A DNA stretch of 64,000 nucleotides from Mesorhizobium sp. M2D.F.Ca.ET.226.01.1.1 (GTDB lineage: Bacteria; Pseudomonadota; Alphaproteobacteria; Rhizobiales; Rhizobiaceae), in contig NZ_RZOY02000005.1 of the NCBI RefSeq assembly GCF_004022705.2, positions 124,001 to 188,000 on the forward strand. Direction: 5' to 3'. The stretch's first letter is position 1. The number at the start of each line of letters is the position of its first letter. Below are positions 15,235 to 22,565 of the stretch, piece after piece. The notes below the pieces were generated by a model. That model saw nothing but the letters and a program-made list of their open reading frames with translations, made no database searches and was not told where the DNA came from. The translations under genes and the position numbers were made by a program.

Positions 15235-16284
15235 TCAGGGCGCGGTGTTGTAATCGATGATCGTCTGCGGATTGATTTCGCCGTCGTAAGACGCATCGAC
15301 GTCGTACTGGACGAGCGAGAAATCGCCGTTGCGGAACAGATAGGTTCCCGATGACGAGGCATCGCCGACACCGCGCCATTTGTCGGATGTGGTGATGGTT
15401 TTTGTGTTCTCGTCATAGTCCGAGTTGGTCGCCCAGCCGCTGGTCTTGAAACCGATGATGTGGATCGACTCGACCTTGCCTTCGCTGTTGTTGTTCTCAT
15501 AGCGGATGTCGAGTTCCGGCTCGGTGAACTGCAATTGGGTCACGCCGTTGACATCGTCGGCGATGTAATAGACCGCGGTTTCGTTATAAGCGGCCATCGA
15601 ACAGAAGAAGCGGAACAGCCGCGTCTCGCGCTCCGGATCGCTGGGCTGAGCGTCCTTGTCCTTGTAATGGATGGAATGAGCCTCGGGCTCGCCGATCGGC
15701 TTACCGTCCGGATTCTCCTTGTCGCACTGGCCGCCATAGGTGGCGAGAAACGCCTTCTTGGCCTGCTCCAGCGCTTCGTCCCTCTGCGGTGGCGGGGGGC
15801 CGTCGCCACAGCTTGCTGGCACGGCGCTGTCGAAATCCTCGGTCGACGGCTTAAGCGCGCCCTTGTCGATGAAGATCGGCTGGAAGGGCGGCTCCTGGAT
15901 CTGCGCATTGACCTGGCGCACCGTGTAGCAGCCGGCGAAAACCTTGGCCTCGCCCTTCTTGTCGGTCGCCTGGATGGCGACCGGTACACTGTAATAGATG
16001 CTGCCGGCGGCACCTTCTTCCGATACGGCGCCTGTCTTGACGTCGACAGCGTCGGTGCCGTCGTAACCCTTGACGAAGGTGTTGAAATCCTTTGCCGGCT
16101 TAGTATCGCCGAAATATCCCCAGGCGCGTGCGAATTCGTGGCGATTGATGGCGCTGTAGAGCGAGCGGATGACTGCGTCGGCCGTGGACCTGTCATCGAT
16201 ATAGGGGGCGTCGGCTGCGAGCGCCGACTGGCCGATACTGATGAGAGAGAACAAGGCAGCCGCAGCGAGAAGGACAAGTCTCAT
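15235..16284 (-). CDS. Secreted DUF1176 protein
   Basis: A 349-residue exported protein. A signal peptide (LLAAAALFSLISIGQSALAA) is followed by a region with YSAINRHEFARAWGYFGDT. The C-terminal half matches DUF1176, with RFFCSMAAYNETAVYYIADD and GWATNSDYDENTKTITT, and has four Cys that could form disulfides. The FARAWGYF segment looks like an SnoaL/NTF2-like helix. No enzymatic role is known for this family. The gene is monocistronic, convergent with the secreted hydrolase gene and divergent from the DUF1993 gene. Confidence 0.82.
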   Translation of the reverse strand: MRLVLLAAAALFSLISIGQSALAADAPYIDDRSTADAVIRSLYSAINRHEFARAWGYFGDTKPAKDFNTFVKGYDGTDAVDVKTGAVSEEGAAGSIYYSVPVAIQATDKKGEAKVFAGCYTVRQVNAQIQEPPFQPIFIDKGALKPSTEDFDSAVPASCGDGPPPPQRDEALEQAKKAFLATYGGQCDKENPDGKPIGEPEAHSIHYKDKDAQPSDPERETRLFRFFCSMAAYNETAVYYIADDVNGVTQLQFTEPELDIRYENNNSEGKVESIHIIGFKTSGWATNSDYDENTKTITTSDKWRGVGDASSSGTYLFRNGDFSLVQYDVDASYDGEINPQTIIDYNTAP

Positions 16285-16426
16285 CGGGAATCTCCGCTCG
16301 ATAACGAAAATACTACCATCGCGATTGCGGCGGCGCGGTGACGCGGAGGCATGAACGCTTGAAGAATCGTGGCCGGAGGCGCTAGGTCACGGCCCGCGGC
16401 GCTGGGGCCGCCTTGGGAGATTACCC

Positions 16427-16933
16427 GTGACCATTTCCATGTACGACATATCAGTGGGCGTCTTTTCCGCTCGGCTGAAGGCGCTGGCCAGCGTGCTGAC
16501 GGCGGCGGAGCAGAATGCCGGCGAGCGCAAGATCGATCCGCAGGTGTTTCTGACGGCGCGGCTGGCGCCCGACATGTTCGCTTTGACGAGGCAGGTCCAG
16601 ATCGCCACCGACCATGCCAAGGGCGCGCCGTCGCGGCTCGCCGGCCGCGAGGTGCCGAGATACGAGGACAATGAAGCGAGCTTCGCCGAGCTGCAGGCTC
16701 GAATCGCCAAGACGCTCGATCTTCTGGCGTCATTCTCGACGGCCGATCTGGAAGGATCAGAGGACAGGGCGGTCCAGGTGAGGCTCGGCGGGCGCGAAAC
16801 CACGCTGCCCGGCCTGCAGTACCTGCTGCATGTGGCAATGCCGAATTTCTACTTCCACATCACCACGGCCTACGACATCCTGCGCCACAATGGCGTGCCG
16901 CTTGGCAAGCAGACTTTCCTCGGAAATCGCTGA
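16427..16933 (+). CDS. DUF1993 protein
   Basis: A 168-residue helical protein of the DUF1993 family (DinB-like four-helix bundle fold by family knowledge). It has YDISVGVFSARLKALASVL near the start, DMFALTRQVQIATDHAKGAP in the middle and LHVAMPNFYFHITTAYDILR at the end, where His residues might bind metal as in DinB proteins. I use the GTG at 16427 because GGAG lies 7 bases upstream; the ATG at 16439 has no site. It is followed by a strong hairpin terminator. No function is known. Confidence 0.85.
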   Translation: MTISMYDISVGVFSARLKALASVLTAAEQNAGERKIDPQVFLTARLAPDMFALTRQVQIATDHAKGAPSRLAGREVPRYEDNEASFAELQARIAKTLDLLASFSTADLEGSEDRAVQVRLGGRETTLPGLQYLLHVAMPNFYFHITTAYDILRHNGVPLGKQTFLGNR

Positions 16934-16949
16934 CTTTTGAACGGCTTGG

Positions 16950-16980
16950 AGGTTTCCCAGCAGCCCGGGAAACCTCTTTG
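16950..16980. terminator. Terminator hairpin between convergent DUF1993 and DUF1127-like genes
   Basis: A 9-bp perfect stem pairs AGGTTTCCC (16950-16958) with GGGAAACCT (16967-16975) across an 8-base loop and is followed by CTTTG. It lies 16 bases past the DUF1993 stop and 17 bases past the stop of the DUF1127-like gene on the other strand, so it probably serves both. Confidence 0.7.
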
Positions 16981-16992
16981 GTTCAGCTCAGT

Positions 16993-17157
16993 TCAGCGGA
17001 TCGACATTTCGCGCGCGATGCGTGGAAAATCCGCTGGCTTGATGCCGATATCGGCGCGGTCGGTGTTGCTCATCGCGTTCAGAAGCGCGAGCGCCGCGCG
17101 GTAACGCTGGTGTTCCTGCGGCCTTGGCCGTGCGAACATTTCAGTGAAGAACCCCAT
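16993..17157 (-). CDS. Small DUF1127-like protein
   Basis: A 54-residue reading frame too short for usual ORF cut-offs. It starts MGFFTEMFARPRPQEHQRYR, continues AALALLNAMSNTDRADIGIK and ends PADFPRIAREMSIR. The basic helix plus the D-I-G-I-K-P-x-D-F-P-R-I-A ending is the pattern of rhizobial DUF1127 (YjiS-like) small proteins. Some of these bind RNA or affect phosphate and stress responses. A GGGAGGA lies about 21 bases upstream and AGGGG about 12 bases upstream, so the ribosome site is not ideal. It converges with the DUF1993 gene on a shared terminator. Confidence 0.7.
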   Translation of the reverse strand: MGFFTEMFARPRPQEHQRYRAALALLNAMSNTDRADIGIKPADFPRIAREMSIR

Positions 17158-17274
17158 GACTCAATAGCCCCTATTGGTCCTCCCGACCTCAGAATATAAT
17201 CGATTTGCTAAAATTGTGCAGTGCAGCAATTGCATGGCTGCTATGCCGAACAAATTTTTTCCGCCGATATTGAT

Positions 17275-17392
17275 TTTTCGTGAAACTTTTCGGCAGGCTT
17301 AACCGTAGGCACCATGCCGGCTCATGGCTGGCTTTTTCCTCGCCACTCCTGGCGACCTTGCCGGACTGCACGAGATGCAGTCCGGCTTTTTA
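17275..17392 (+). ncRNA. Candidate intergenic small RNA
   Basis: A strong plus-strand terminator at 17360-17390 is not preceded by any plus-strand gene within 420 bases, and the last one (DUF1993) already has its own terminator at 16950. Before it lies a small hairpin CGCCA-CTCC-TGGCG (17341-17354), exposing a CUCC loop that could pair with Shine-Dalgarno sequences, and a CATGCCGGCTCATGGCTGGC segment. The transcription start is unknown, so the left boundary is a guess. The call rests on the orphan terminator. Confidence 0.35.
17360..17392 (+). terminator. Strong intrinsic terminator without an upstream gene
   Basis: A perfect 11-bp stem pairs GCCGGACTGCA (17360-17370) with TGCAGTCCGGC (17376-17386) around a 5-base loop, followed by TTTTTATT. 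It is the strongest terminator-like hairpin seen in the window. Confidence 0.85.
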
Positions 17393-17495
17393 TTCGATGT
17401 GGCCGGAGTCTTTTCGGGGTCTAAAACCGGCAATTGTTAAATATCGCCAGAATTCATTTTTAACGAGAGCGTCCTATGTTCAGCGGCATCAATGC

Positions 17496-18014
17496 ATGCC
17501 GTCACCACAGGAGGAGGCTGAGATCGGCACCGGGAACAAGCTCGATTTCGCTTCGTTGCTCGACGACCTGATCGTCGCTTCGGAGAAAGGCGAGGAAGAG
17601 GGCGCCCGGCCGTCCATCCCATTCGACTATCTGTCGGTTGCCGACGAACTGCATTCCGGCCGCATCAAGGTCGCCGGTGAAAGCGTCGCCGCCGAATACC
17701 GCGAGGCTGGCGCCGACCTCGCAGCGGAGTTCGCGGCGCTTCTCGACCAGGCGAAACTGGCGCTCGCCGGCGAAGAGCACCGGCCGGAGGAAAAGCTGCC
17801 GCCGATCGATCCCGAAGCGATCGCCGGCGAGCTCGGCCTCGACCGTCCGGCCAAGAATGCCGATTTCGGCCGCATTCGCCGCAACTTCGCCTTTGTCAAC
17901 CACCCGGACCGGGTCGCGCCGCATCTGCGCCAGCGCGCCATGATCCGCATGCAGGTTGCCAACATGCTGATCGATGAGGCGAAGCGGCGGGCTTTGGCAG
18001 CCACCCGTCGATAA
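17496..18014 (+). CDS. J-domain-like protein with C-terminal HPD motif
   Basis: A roughly 172-residue protein whose last 50 residues resemble a truncated J-domain: FGRIRRNFAFVNHPDRVAPH contains the invariant HPD tripeptide used by DnaJ to stimulate DnaK. It is followed by a long helix, RMQVANMLIDEAKRRALAA. The N-terminal part is acidic, with LDFASLLDDLIVASEKGEEE, and has no known domain. The usual J-domain has HPD in the middle, so here the domain sits at the very end. The frame is open upstream of 17496, but those residues look non-coding. It may recruit DnaK to a specific client. Confidence 0.65.
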   Translation: MPSPQEEAEIGTGNKLDFASLLDDLIVASEKGEEEGARPSIPFDYLSVADELHSGRIKVAGESVAAEYREAGADLAAEFAALLDQAKLALAGEEHRPEEKLPPIDPEAIAGELGLDRPAKNADFGRIRRNFAFVNHPDRVAPHLRQRAMIRMQVANMLIDEAKRRALAATRR

Positions 18015-18122
18015 CAGTCACGCAAAAGTCGAAGACAGCGGGCTTGGAGAACCCCAAGCCTTTGCTTTATGCTTGGCTTTCCTCCCCGCGCCGCCGCGCA
18101 AACCTTCCGCCGGAGACATTTC

Positions 18123-19190
18123 ATGCAAAAACGCCGCCTCGGTCGGACCGATCTTTTTGTTTCGCAAATCTGCCTCGGCTCGATGACTTGGGGTCAGCAG
18201 AACACCGAGGCCGAAGGCCATGCGCAGATGGATCTGGCTTTCTCGCGCGGGGTGAATTTCATCGACACGGCCGAGCTTTACTCGATTCCGCCCAAGGCGG
18301 AGACGCAGGGGCGGACCGAAAGGATCATCGGCAGCTGGATGAAGGCCAACCGCAACCGCGACAAGGTCATCCTTGCCTCGAAGGTGGTCGGCCGCACCGC
18401 CAACACATGGTTCCGGGGCGACCGTCCGTCGAAGCTGGTGCGCGCCGATATTTTCGACGCGGTCGAGAAATCGCTGGCAAAGCTCGGCACCAACTATATC
18501 GACCTCTATCAGATCCACTGGCCGGACCGGGACATTCCGTGGGGCTCGAATCCGACACGCGTCGGGGCGCCGGCGCGCCGGGCCGACGCCGCACCTGTGC
18601 CTGATGGCGAGACGCCAATTGCCGAGACGCTCGCCGTCTTCGAGGAACTGGTGAAAGCCGGAAAGATCCGCCATCTCGGCCTCTCGAACGAAAGCTCCTG
18701 GGGCGTCATGCGCTTTGTCTTCGAGGCCGAGAAGGGGACCGGCCCACGCGTCGCGTCGCTGCAGAACGCCTACAACCTCGTCAACCGCACTTTCGAGGTG
18801 AACCTCGCCGAGGTTTGCGAGCGCGAGCAGATCGGGTTCCTTCCCTATTCGCCGCTGGCCCAGGGCTACCTCACCGGCAAATACAATCATGGCGCGCGGC
18901 CGCAAGGTTCGCGCTCGCAGCTCTTCAATCGCGGCCAGCGCTACGAGACGCCGAATGCGGCGGAGGTGCTGCTGGAATATACCGAGCTGGCGCGCTCCTT
19001 CGGCATGGAGCCAGCGCTGTTTGCCAACGCCTATGTGACGAGCCGGCCCTTCGTGACCTCGAACATCGTCGGCGCGACCAGCGTCGCGCAGCTCGATATG
19101 GCGCTGTCCTCGGCCGACGTCACCTGGACGGAGGAGATGCAAAAAGCGGTCGACGCCGTCCACCAGCGCGTCGGCAATCCGTGCCCGTGA
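18123..19190 (+). CDS. Aldo/keto reductase (Tas-like)
   Basis: A 355-residue NADPH-dependent aldo/keto reductase, a TIM-barrel cytosolic enzyme closest to the Tas/YajO group. The opening is RRLGRTDLFVSQICLGSMTW. Catalytic residues are visible as Asp and Tyr in FIDTAELYS, Lys in ILASKVVG and His in DLYQIHWPD. The cofactor region has FLPYSPLAQGYLTGKY and IVGATSVAQLD. The start at 18123 has GGAGA 7 bases upstream. It lies 37 bases before the class V aminotransferase gene and is probably co-transcribed. The physiological carbonyl substrate is unknown. Confidence 0.92.
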   Translation: MQKRRLGRTDLFVSQICLGSMTWGQQNTEAEGHAQMDLAFSRGVNFIDTAELYSIPPKAETQGRTERIIGSWMKANRNRDKVILASKVVGRTANTWFRGDRPSKLVRADIFDAVEKSLAKLGTNYIDLYQIHWPDRDIPWGSNPTRVGAPARRADAAPVPDGETPIAETLAVFEELVKAGKIRHLGLSNESSWGVMRFVFEAEKGTGPRVASLQNAYNLVNRTFEVNLAEVCEREQIGFLPYSPLAQGYLTGKYNHGARPQGSRSQLFNRGQRYETPNAAEVLLEYTELARSFGMEPALFANAYVTSRPFVTSNIVGATSVAQLDMALSSADVTWTEEMQKAVDAVHQRVGNPCP

Positions 19191-19227
19191 TCGGAAATCG
19201 TTGAGGAAAGACAAGGGGAGGGAGACG

Positions 19228-20496
19228 ATGGCAGATTTTCCGATCGAGGCCGTGCGCGGCAAATTTCCGGCACTTTCGCTGACCGACAAAGGGCGCCGCC
19301 GCATCTATCTCGACAATCCCGCCGGCACGCAGGTGCCGCAAGCGGTGGCGGATGCGGTGTCGCACTGCCTGCTCTCCACCAATGCTAACCTCGGCGGCTT
19401 CTTCGAGACCACGGTCGCGGCGCAGCGGGTGGTCGATGGAGCGCATGCCGCGATGGCCGATTTCCTCAACGCCGCCAGCCCCGAAGAAATCGTCATCGGC
19501 GCCAATATGACGACGCTGACATATCACATGTCGCGCACGCTCGGCCGCACGATGAAGGCCGGCGACGAGATCATCGTCACGCGCATGGACCATGAGGGCA
19601 ATGTCTCGCCCTGGCTGCAGCTTGCCGAGGATCTCGGTCTTGTCGTGCGCTTCCTGCCCTTCGACGAGCAGAGCTGGCAGGTCGAGGAGGCAGCTCTCAA
19701 AGCGCTGCTTTCGGACAAGACGCGGCTCGTCGCGCTGAATTACGCCTCGAACCTCACCGGCTCGATCAACCGGGTGAAAGCGCTGACTGCAATCGCCAAG
19801 AAGGCCGGGGCGCTGGTCTATGTCGATGCCGTGCAGTTGGCGCCGCACGGGCTGATCGACGTGCAGGCGCTCGGCTGCGATTTCCTGATCTGCTCGGCCT
19901 ATAAATTCTTCGGGCCGCATATGGGCATATTGTGGGGGCGCCGCGACGTTGTCGACGGTCTCAGGCCTTACAAATGCCGTTGCTCGTCCAACGGGTTGCC
20001 GGAGCGGTTCGCGCTTGGCACGCCGCAGATCGAGCTGATGGCCGGGCTGACGGCGGCAGTCGACTATTTTGCCGATCTCGGCGCCGCTGCCGGCGAGGGC
20101 GGATTGCGCCGGCAGCGGATCGCCAAGGCCTTCGAGGTGTCGATCGCCTACGAGAATGCGCTGGCCCGGCAATTGATCGAAGGTCTCTCAGATATCGAGG
20201 GTCTGATCATCCGCGGCATCACCGATCCGGAACGCCTTGCCGAGCGGGTGCCGACCGTTTCCTTCACGGTCGAGGGCATCGCGCCGGAAACGATCGTGCG
20301 GCAGATGAATGCCGAAAACATCTTCCTGTGGTCGGGCCACAATTACGCGTGGGAGATCGTCCATCAGCTGGGCATCCCGGCCGAGCAGGGCGTCGTGCGC
20401 ATCGGCATTGCGCATTACAATACGGCAGCCGAGATCGAGGAGACGCTGGAAAGCGTGCACCGCGTGATCGCTATGCTGCGGCAGCAACGTTCCTGA
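19228..20496 (+). CDS. Class V aminotransferase, cysteine desulfurase-like
   Basis: A 422-residue PLP enzyme of the class V (NifS/SufS-like) group. The PLP lysine is in ICSAYKFFGPHMG, His in TRMDHEGNVSPWL and the phosphate-site region in YVDAVQLAPHG. It opens IEAVRGKFPALSL and has IYLDNPAGTQVPQ, as in the CsdA-like subfamily that includes ergothioneine- and selenocysteine-lyase-type proteins. No Suf or Isc genes are near, so a housekeeping Fe-S role is unlikely. A strong GGGAGGGAG site supports the start at 19228. It converges on the deacetylase-like gene with 1 base between stop codons. Confidence 0.88.
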   Translation: MADFPIEAVRGKFPALSLTDKGRRRIYLDNPAGTQVPQAVADAVSHCLLSTNANLGGFFETTVAAQRVVDGAHAAMADFLNAASPEEIVIGANMTTLTYHMSRTLGRTMKAGDEIIVTRMDHEGNVSPWLQLAEDLGLVVRFLPFDEQSWQVEEAALKALLSDKTRLVALNYASNLTGSINRVKALTAIAKKAGALVYVDAVQLAPHGLIDVQALGCDFLICSAYKFFGPHMGILWGRRDVVDGLRPYKCRCSSNGLPERFALGTPQIELMAGLTAAVDYFADLGAAAGEGGLRRQRIAKAFEVSIAYENALARQLIEGLSDIEGLIIRGITDPERLAERVPTVSFTVEGIAPETIVRQMNAENIFLWSGHNYAWEIVHQLGIPAEQGVVRIGIAHYNTAAEIEETLESVHRVIAMLRQQRS

Positions 20497-20497
20497 G

Positions 20498-21526
20498 TTA
20501 GTCCTTCTTGCTGCCGAAACCGGTCAGGAAAGCGGTGAGATTGTCGCCGAGCGCATCGCAGAGATAGCCGCCTTCCTGGACGATGACGGTCGGCAGGCCA
20601 AGCCCGGCAATCGCTTCGCCGATGCGCGAGAAGCCGGGCGTCGTCACCGAAAGTCCGCCGAACGGATCGCCTTCGAACGCGTCGAGGCCCAGCGCCACGA
20701 CCAGCGCTTCCGGCGCGAAGGCACGGATGCGCTGGAAGGCTGCGGCAAGCGCCTCGAGAAAGGCCGCGTCGCCGGATTTGCGCGGCAGCGGCAGGTTAAG
20801 ATTGTAGCCGAGGCCGGGGCCTTCGCCACGCTCGTCCGCATAGCCCCAGAAGAAGGGGTAGAAGCGCACCGGATCGGCGTGCAGCGAGACGGTCAGCACA
20901 TCGGGGCGGGCGTAGAAGATGCCTTGCGTGCCGTTGCCATGGTGCAGGTCGACATCGAGGATGGCGACGCGCGCGGCTTGTCTACGCAGCACCTGCGCCG
21001 CGACCGCCGAATTGTTGATGAAGCAGAAGCCGCCGGCCACGTCCACGAAAGCATGGTGGCCCGGCGGGCGGCAGAGCGCATAGGCCGAAGGCGCGCCCGC
21101 CATCACCTCCTCAGTGGCTTCCACCGCACTCCAGGCGCTCCACAGCGCGCTGTTCCAGGTCTCGGCCGAGATCGGGCAAGCAGTGTCGGCCATATGGTAG
21201 CCGGCCTGGCCGCCCGCCGAGGCGGGGTACGAGCCATTGCGAGCGATTGGATGGATGTTCGGGATGACTTCCGCCGAGGCGCCCTCAATGCGCTGCCAGC
21301 GCGAAAAAATGTGCTCGAGGAAGTCGAGATACTCGGGCGTGTGCACCGCCGCGATCGGGCCAAGCCCATGATTTTTTGGACCTTCCACCGTCAAGCCGGC
21401 CGATCTTGCGCCGGCTAATAATCGTTCGATTCGCTCCGGCTTTTCCGGGTTGGGCTGCGGGGCGCCGCTGGACAGGAAAGCTCTGGGATCGTGGCGTTTC
21501 TGCTCTTCGGCGTAGAAAGCTTTCAT
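20498..21526 (-). CDS. Histone deacetylase-like / acetylpolyamine amidohydrolase
   Basis: A 342-residue zinc amidohydrolase of the class II HDAC and acetylpolyamine deacetylase superfamily. The His pair is in CRPPGHHAFVD, metal ligands are in VAILDVDLHHGNGTQ and LGLDAFEGDPFGG, and the active-site glycine loop is VIVQEGGYL. It should remove acetyl or other short acyl groups from amines; bacterial relatives act on acetylated polyamines or aryl-amides. The start at 21526 is decided by GGGGAGG 7 bases upstream; the in-frame ATG at 21532 is too close to that site. It is last in a five-gene operon and 2 bases after the GNAT gene. Confidence 0.9.
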   Translation of the reverse strand: MKAFYAEEQKRHDPRAFLSSGAPQPNPEKPERIERLLAGARSAGLTVEGPKNHGLGPIAAVHTPEYLDFLEHIFSRWQRIEGASAEVIPNIHPIARNGSYPASAGGQAGYHMADTACPISAETWNSALWSAWSAVEATEEVMAGAPSAYALCRPPGHHAFVDVAGGFCFINNSAVAAQVLRRQAARVAILDVDLHHGNGTQGIFYARPDVLTVSLHADPVRFYPFFWGYADERGEGPGLGYNLNLPLPRKSGDAAFLEALAAAFQRIRAFAPEALVVALGLDAFEGDPFGGLSVTTPGFSRIGEAIAGLGLPTVIVQEGGYLCDALGDNLTAFLTGFGSKKD

Positions 21527-21528
21527 CG

Positions 21529-22029
21529 TCATTCCTCCCCGTCGGCAAAGGCGAAGAAAGCGTCGCCGACGATCTTCTGCACCTGCTCGTAACTCGACCA
21601 GCCGATGCCCAGTCTTTCGTAGAAGGCCTTGGCCGTTTCGTTGTCGGTGTCGACGGAGAGCCTTAGATAAACGCCGCCGGCGGCGCGGCACTCTTTGGCG
21701 ACGCGCCGCAGCAGTTTTTCGCCGATGCGGCGGCCGCGGAAGCGATCCTCGACATAAAGGTCCTGCACATAGACGCCCGGACGGCCCATCCAGGTCGAGA
21801 AGATCGGGAAATGCAGGCAAAGCCCGGCGAATTCGCCGCTGACCTCGGCGATGAGCGTCGCGAAGGCAGGTTTTTCGCCGAAGCCGTAGCGGCGGAGATC
21901 GTCGGCGGTGGATTTGATCTCCTGATGTGCGCCGATATGGGTGCTGAGACGGAGCAGGGCGGCGTAGATCACTTCGACGTCGTCGATGGTGCCGGGGCGG
22001 AGCAGAAAGTCGGTGGCCTGCTGCCGCAT
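21529..22029 (-). CDS. GNAT-family N-acetyltransferase
   Basis: A 166-residue GCN5-related acetyltransferase. It starts with LLRPGTIDDVEVIYAALLRL and has the acetyl-CoA motif A as VYVQDLYVEDRFRGRRIGEK, with R-G-R-R-I-G as the pyrophosphate loop, then TDNETAKAFYERLGI. It resembles diamine/polyamine acetyltransferases (PaiA or SSAT group) in the YVQDLYV segment. It lies between the DUF523 gene (3 bases) and the deacetylase gene (2 bases), so one operon holds an acetylase and a deacetylase. The actual amine substrate is not known. Confidence 0.88.
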   Translation of the reverse strand: MRQQATDFLLRPGTIDDVEVIYAALLRLSTHIGAHQEIKSTADDLRRYGFGEKPAFATLIAEVSGEFAGLCLHFPIFSTWMGRPGVYVQDLYVEDRFRGRRIGEKLLRRVAKECRAAGGVYLRLSVDTDNETAKAFYERLGIGWSSYEQVQKIVGDAFFAFADGEE

Positions 22030-22032
22030 CGG

Positions 22033-22542
22033 TCAGCCCGCATGTCCGGCGGTGTTGGAGCCAGTCAACAAATCGTCAAGCTCGCCGATCCTGTCTTCGG
22101 AAAAGACACGGATACCGTTTTCCTCGAGCAGCGCGGTGGTCGTGCCTTGGCCAGCCACGCGGGCCCCTGAAAAGCTCCCGTCATAAATAAAACTGCTGCC
22201 ACAGGATGGGCTGCCATCCGTCAATACGGCATAGCGGCATCCGGTTTCCCGGGCGAGGTCGAGCGCCATCTGCCCGGCTTCGCGGTAAAGGTGGGTGACA
22301 TCGCTGCCGGTTTGCTCGATCACTCTGCCATGGCCCTGCAGGACCGCATGGCCGTCAACCGCGCCCTGAATTTCCGCCGGCGGACGCGGCGTCGAAAAAC
22401 CTGCCGCAACCTCTGGACAGATCTGCACGATCCGGCCTTCCGACTGCCACCGTGCCAATACGGGATGGTGGTCGAGCCGAAACGAGCCGTTGTAGCGCAC
22501 CTTGCTGCCGAGCAGGCAGGTCGAGACAAGCACTCTCTCCAT
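22033..22542 (-). CDS. DUF523 protein
   Basis: A 169-residue protein of the DUF523 family. Conserved points are VLVSTCLLGSKVRYNGS, QICPEVAAGFSTPRPPAEI and VLTDGSPSCGSSFIYDGSF, with Cys residues that could bind metal or an Fe-S cluster. The family is related to the YbbK/2-thiouracil-desulfidase (TudS) group, where three Cys hold a [4Fe-4S] cluster; that function is an inference here. The gene sits 23 bases after the aminotransferase and 3 bases before the GNAT gene in the five-gene operon. No signal peptide. Confidence 0.88.
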   Translation of the reverse strand: MERVLVSTCLLGSKVRYNGSFRLDHHPVLARWQSEGRIVQICPEVAAGFSTPRPPAEIQGAVDGHAVLQGHGRVIEQTGSDVTHLYREAGQMALDLARETGCRYAVLTDGSPSCGSSFIYDGSFSGARVAGQGTTTALLEENGIRVFSEDRIGELDDLLTGSNTAGHAG

Positions 22543-22565
22543 ATCGGCTCCTCCTTGGCGAGGGC

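Larger units (their letters stand above)
17158..17495. other. 338-bp intergenic region with a candidate small RNA
   Basis: There is no convincing coding sequence here. It is AT-rich at 17197-17290 (AACAAATTTTTTCCGCCGAT is typical) and then holds three hairpins ending in a strong intrinsic terminator at 17360-17390. It should contain the promoter of the DUF1127-like gene on the minus strand, a possible independent short transcript on the plus strand, and the promoter of the J-domain gene after the terminator. Confidence 0.5.

Noticed and set aside
17280..17495. Upstream extension of the J-domain-like protein to 17280
   Set aside because: The extension would read through a strong terminator hairpin (17360-17392) and has Cys/Arg-rich non-family residues.
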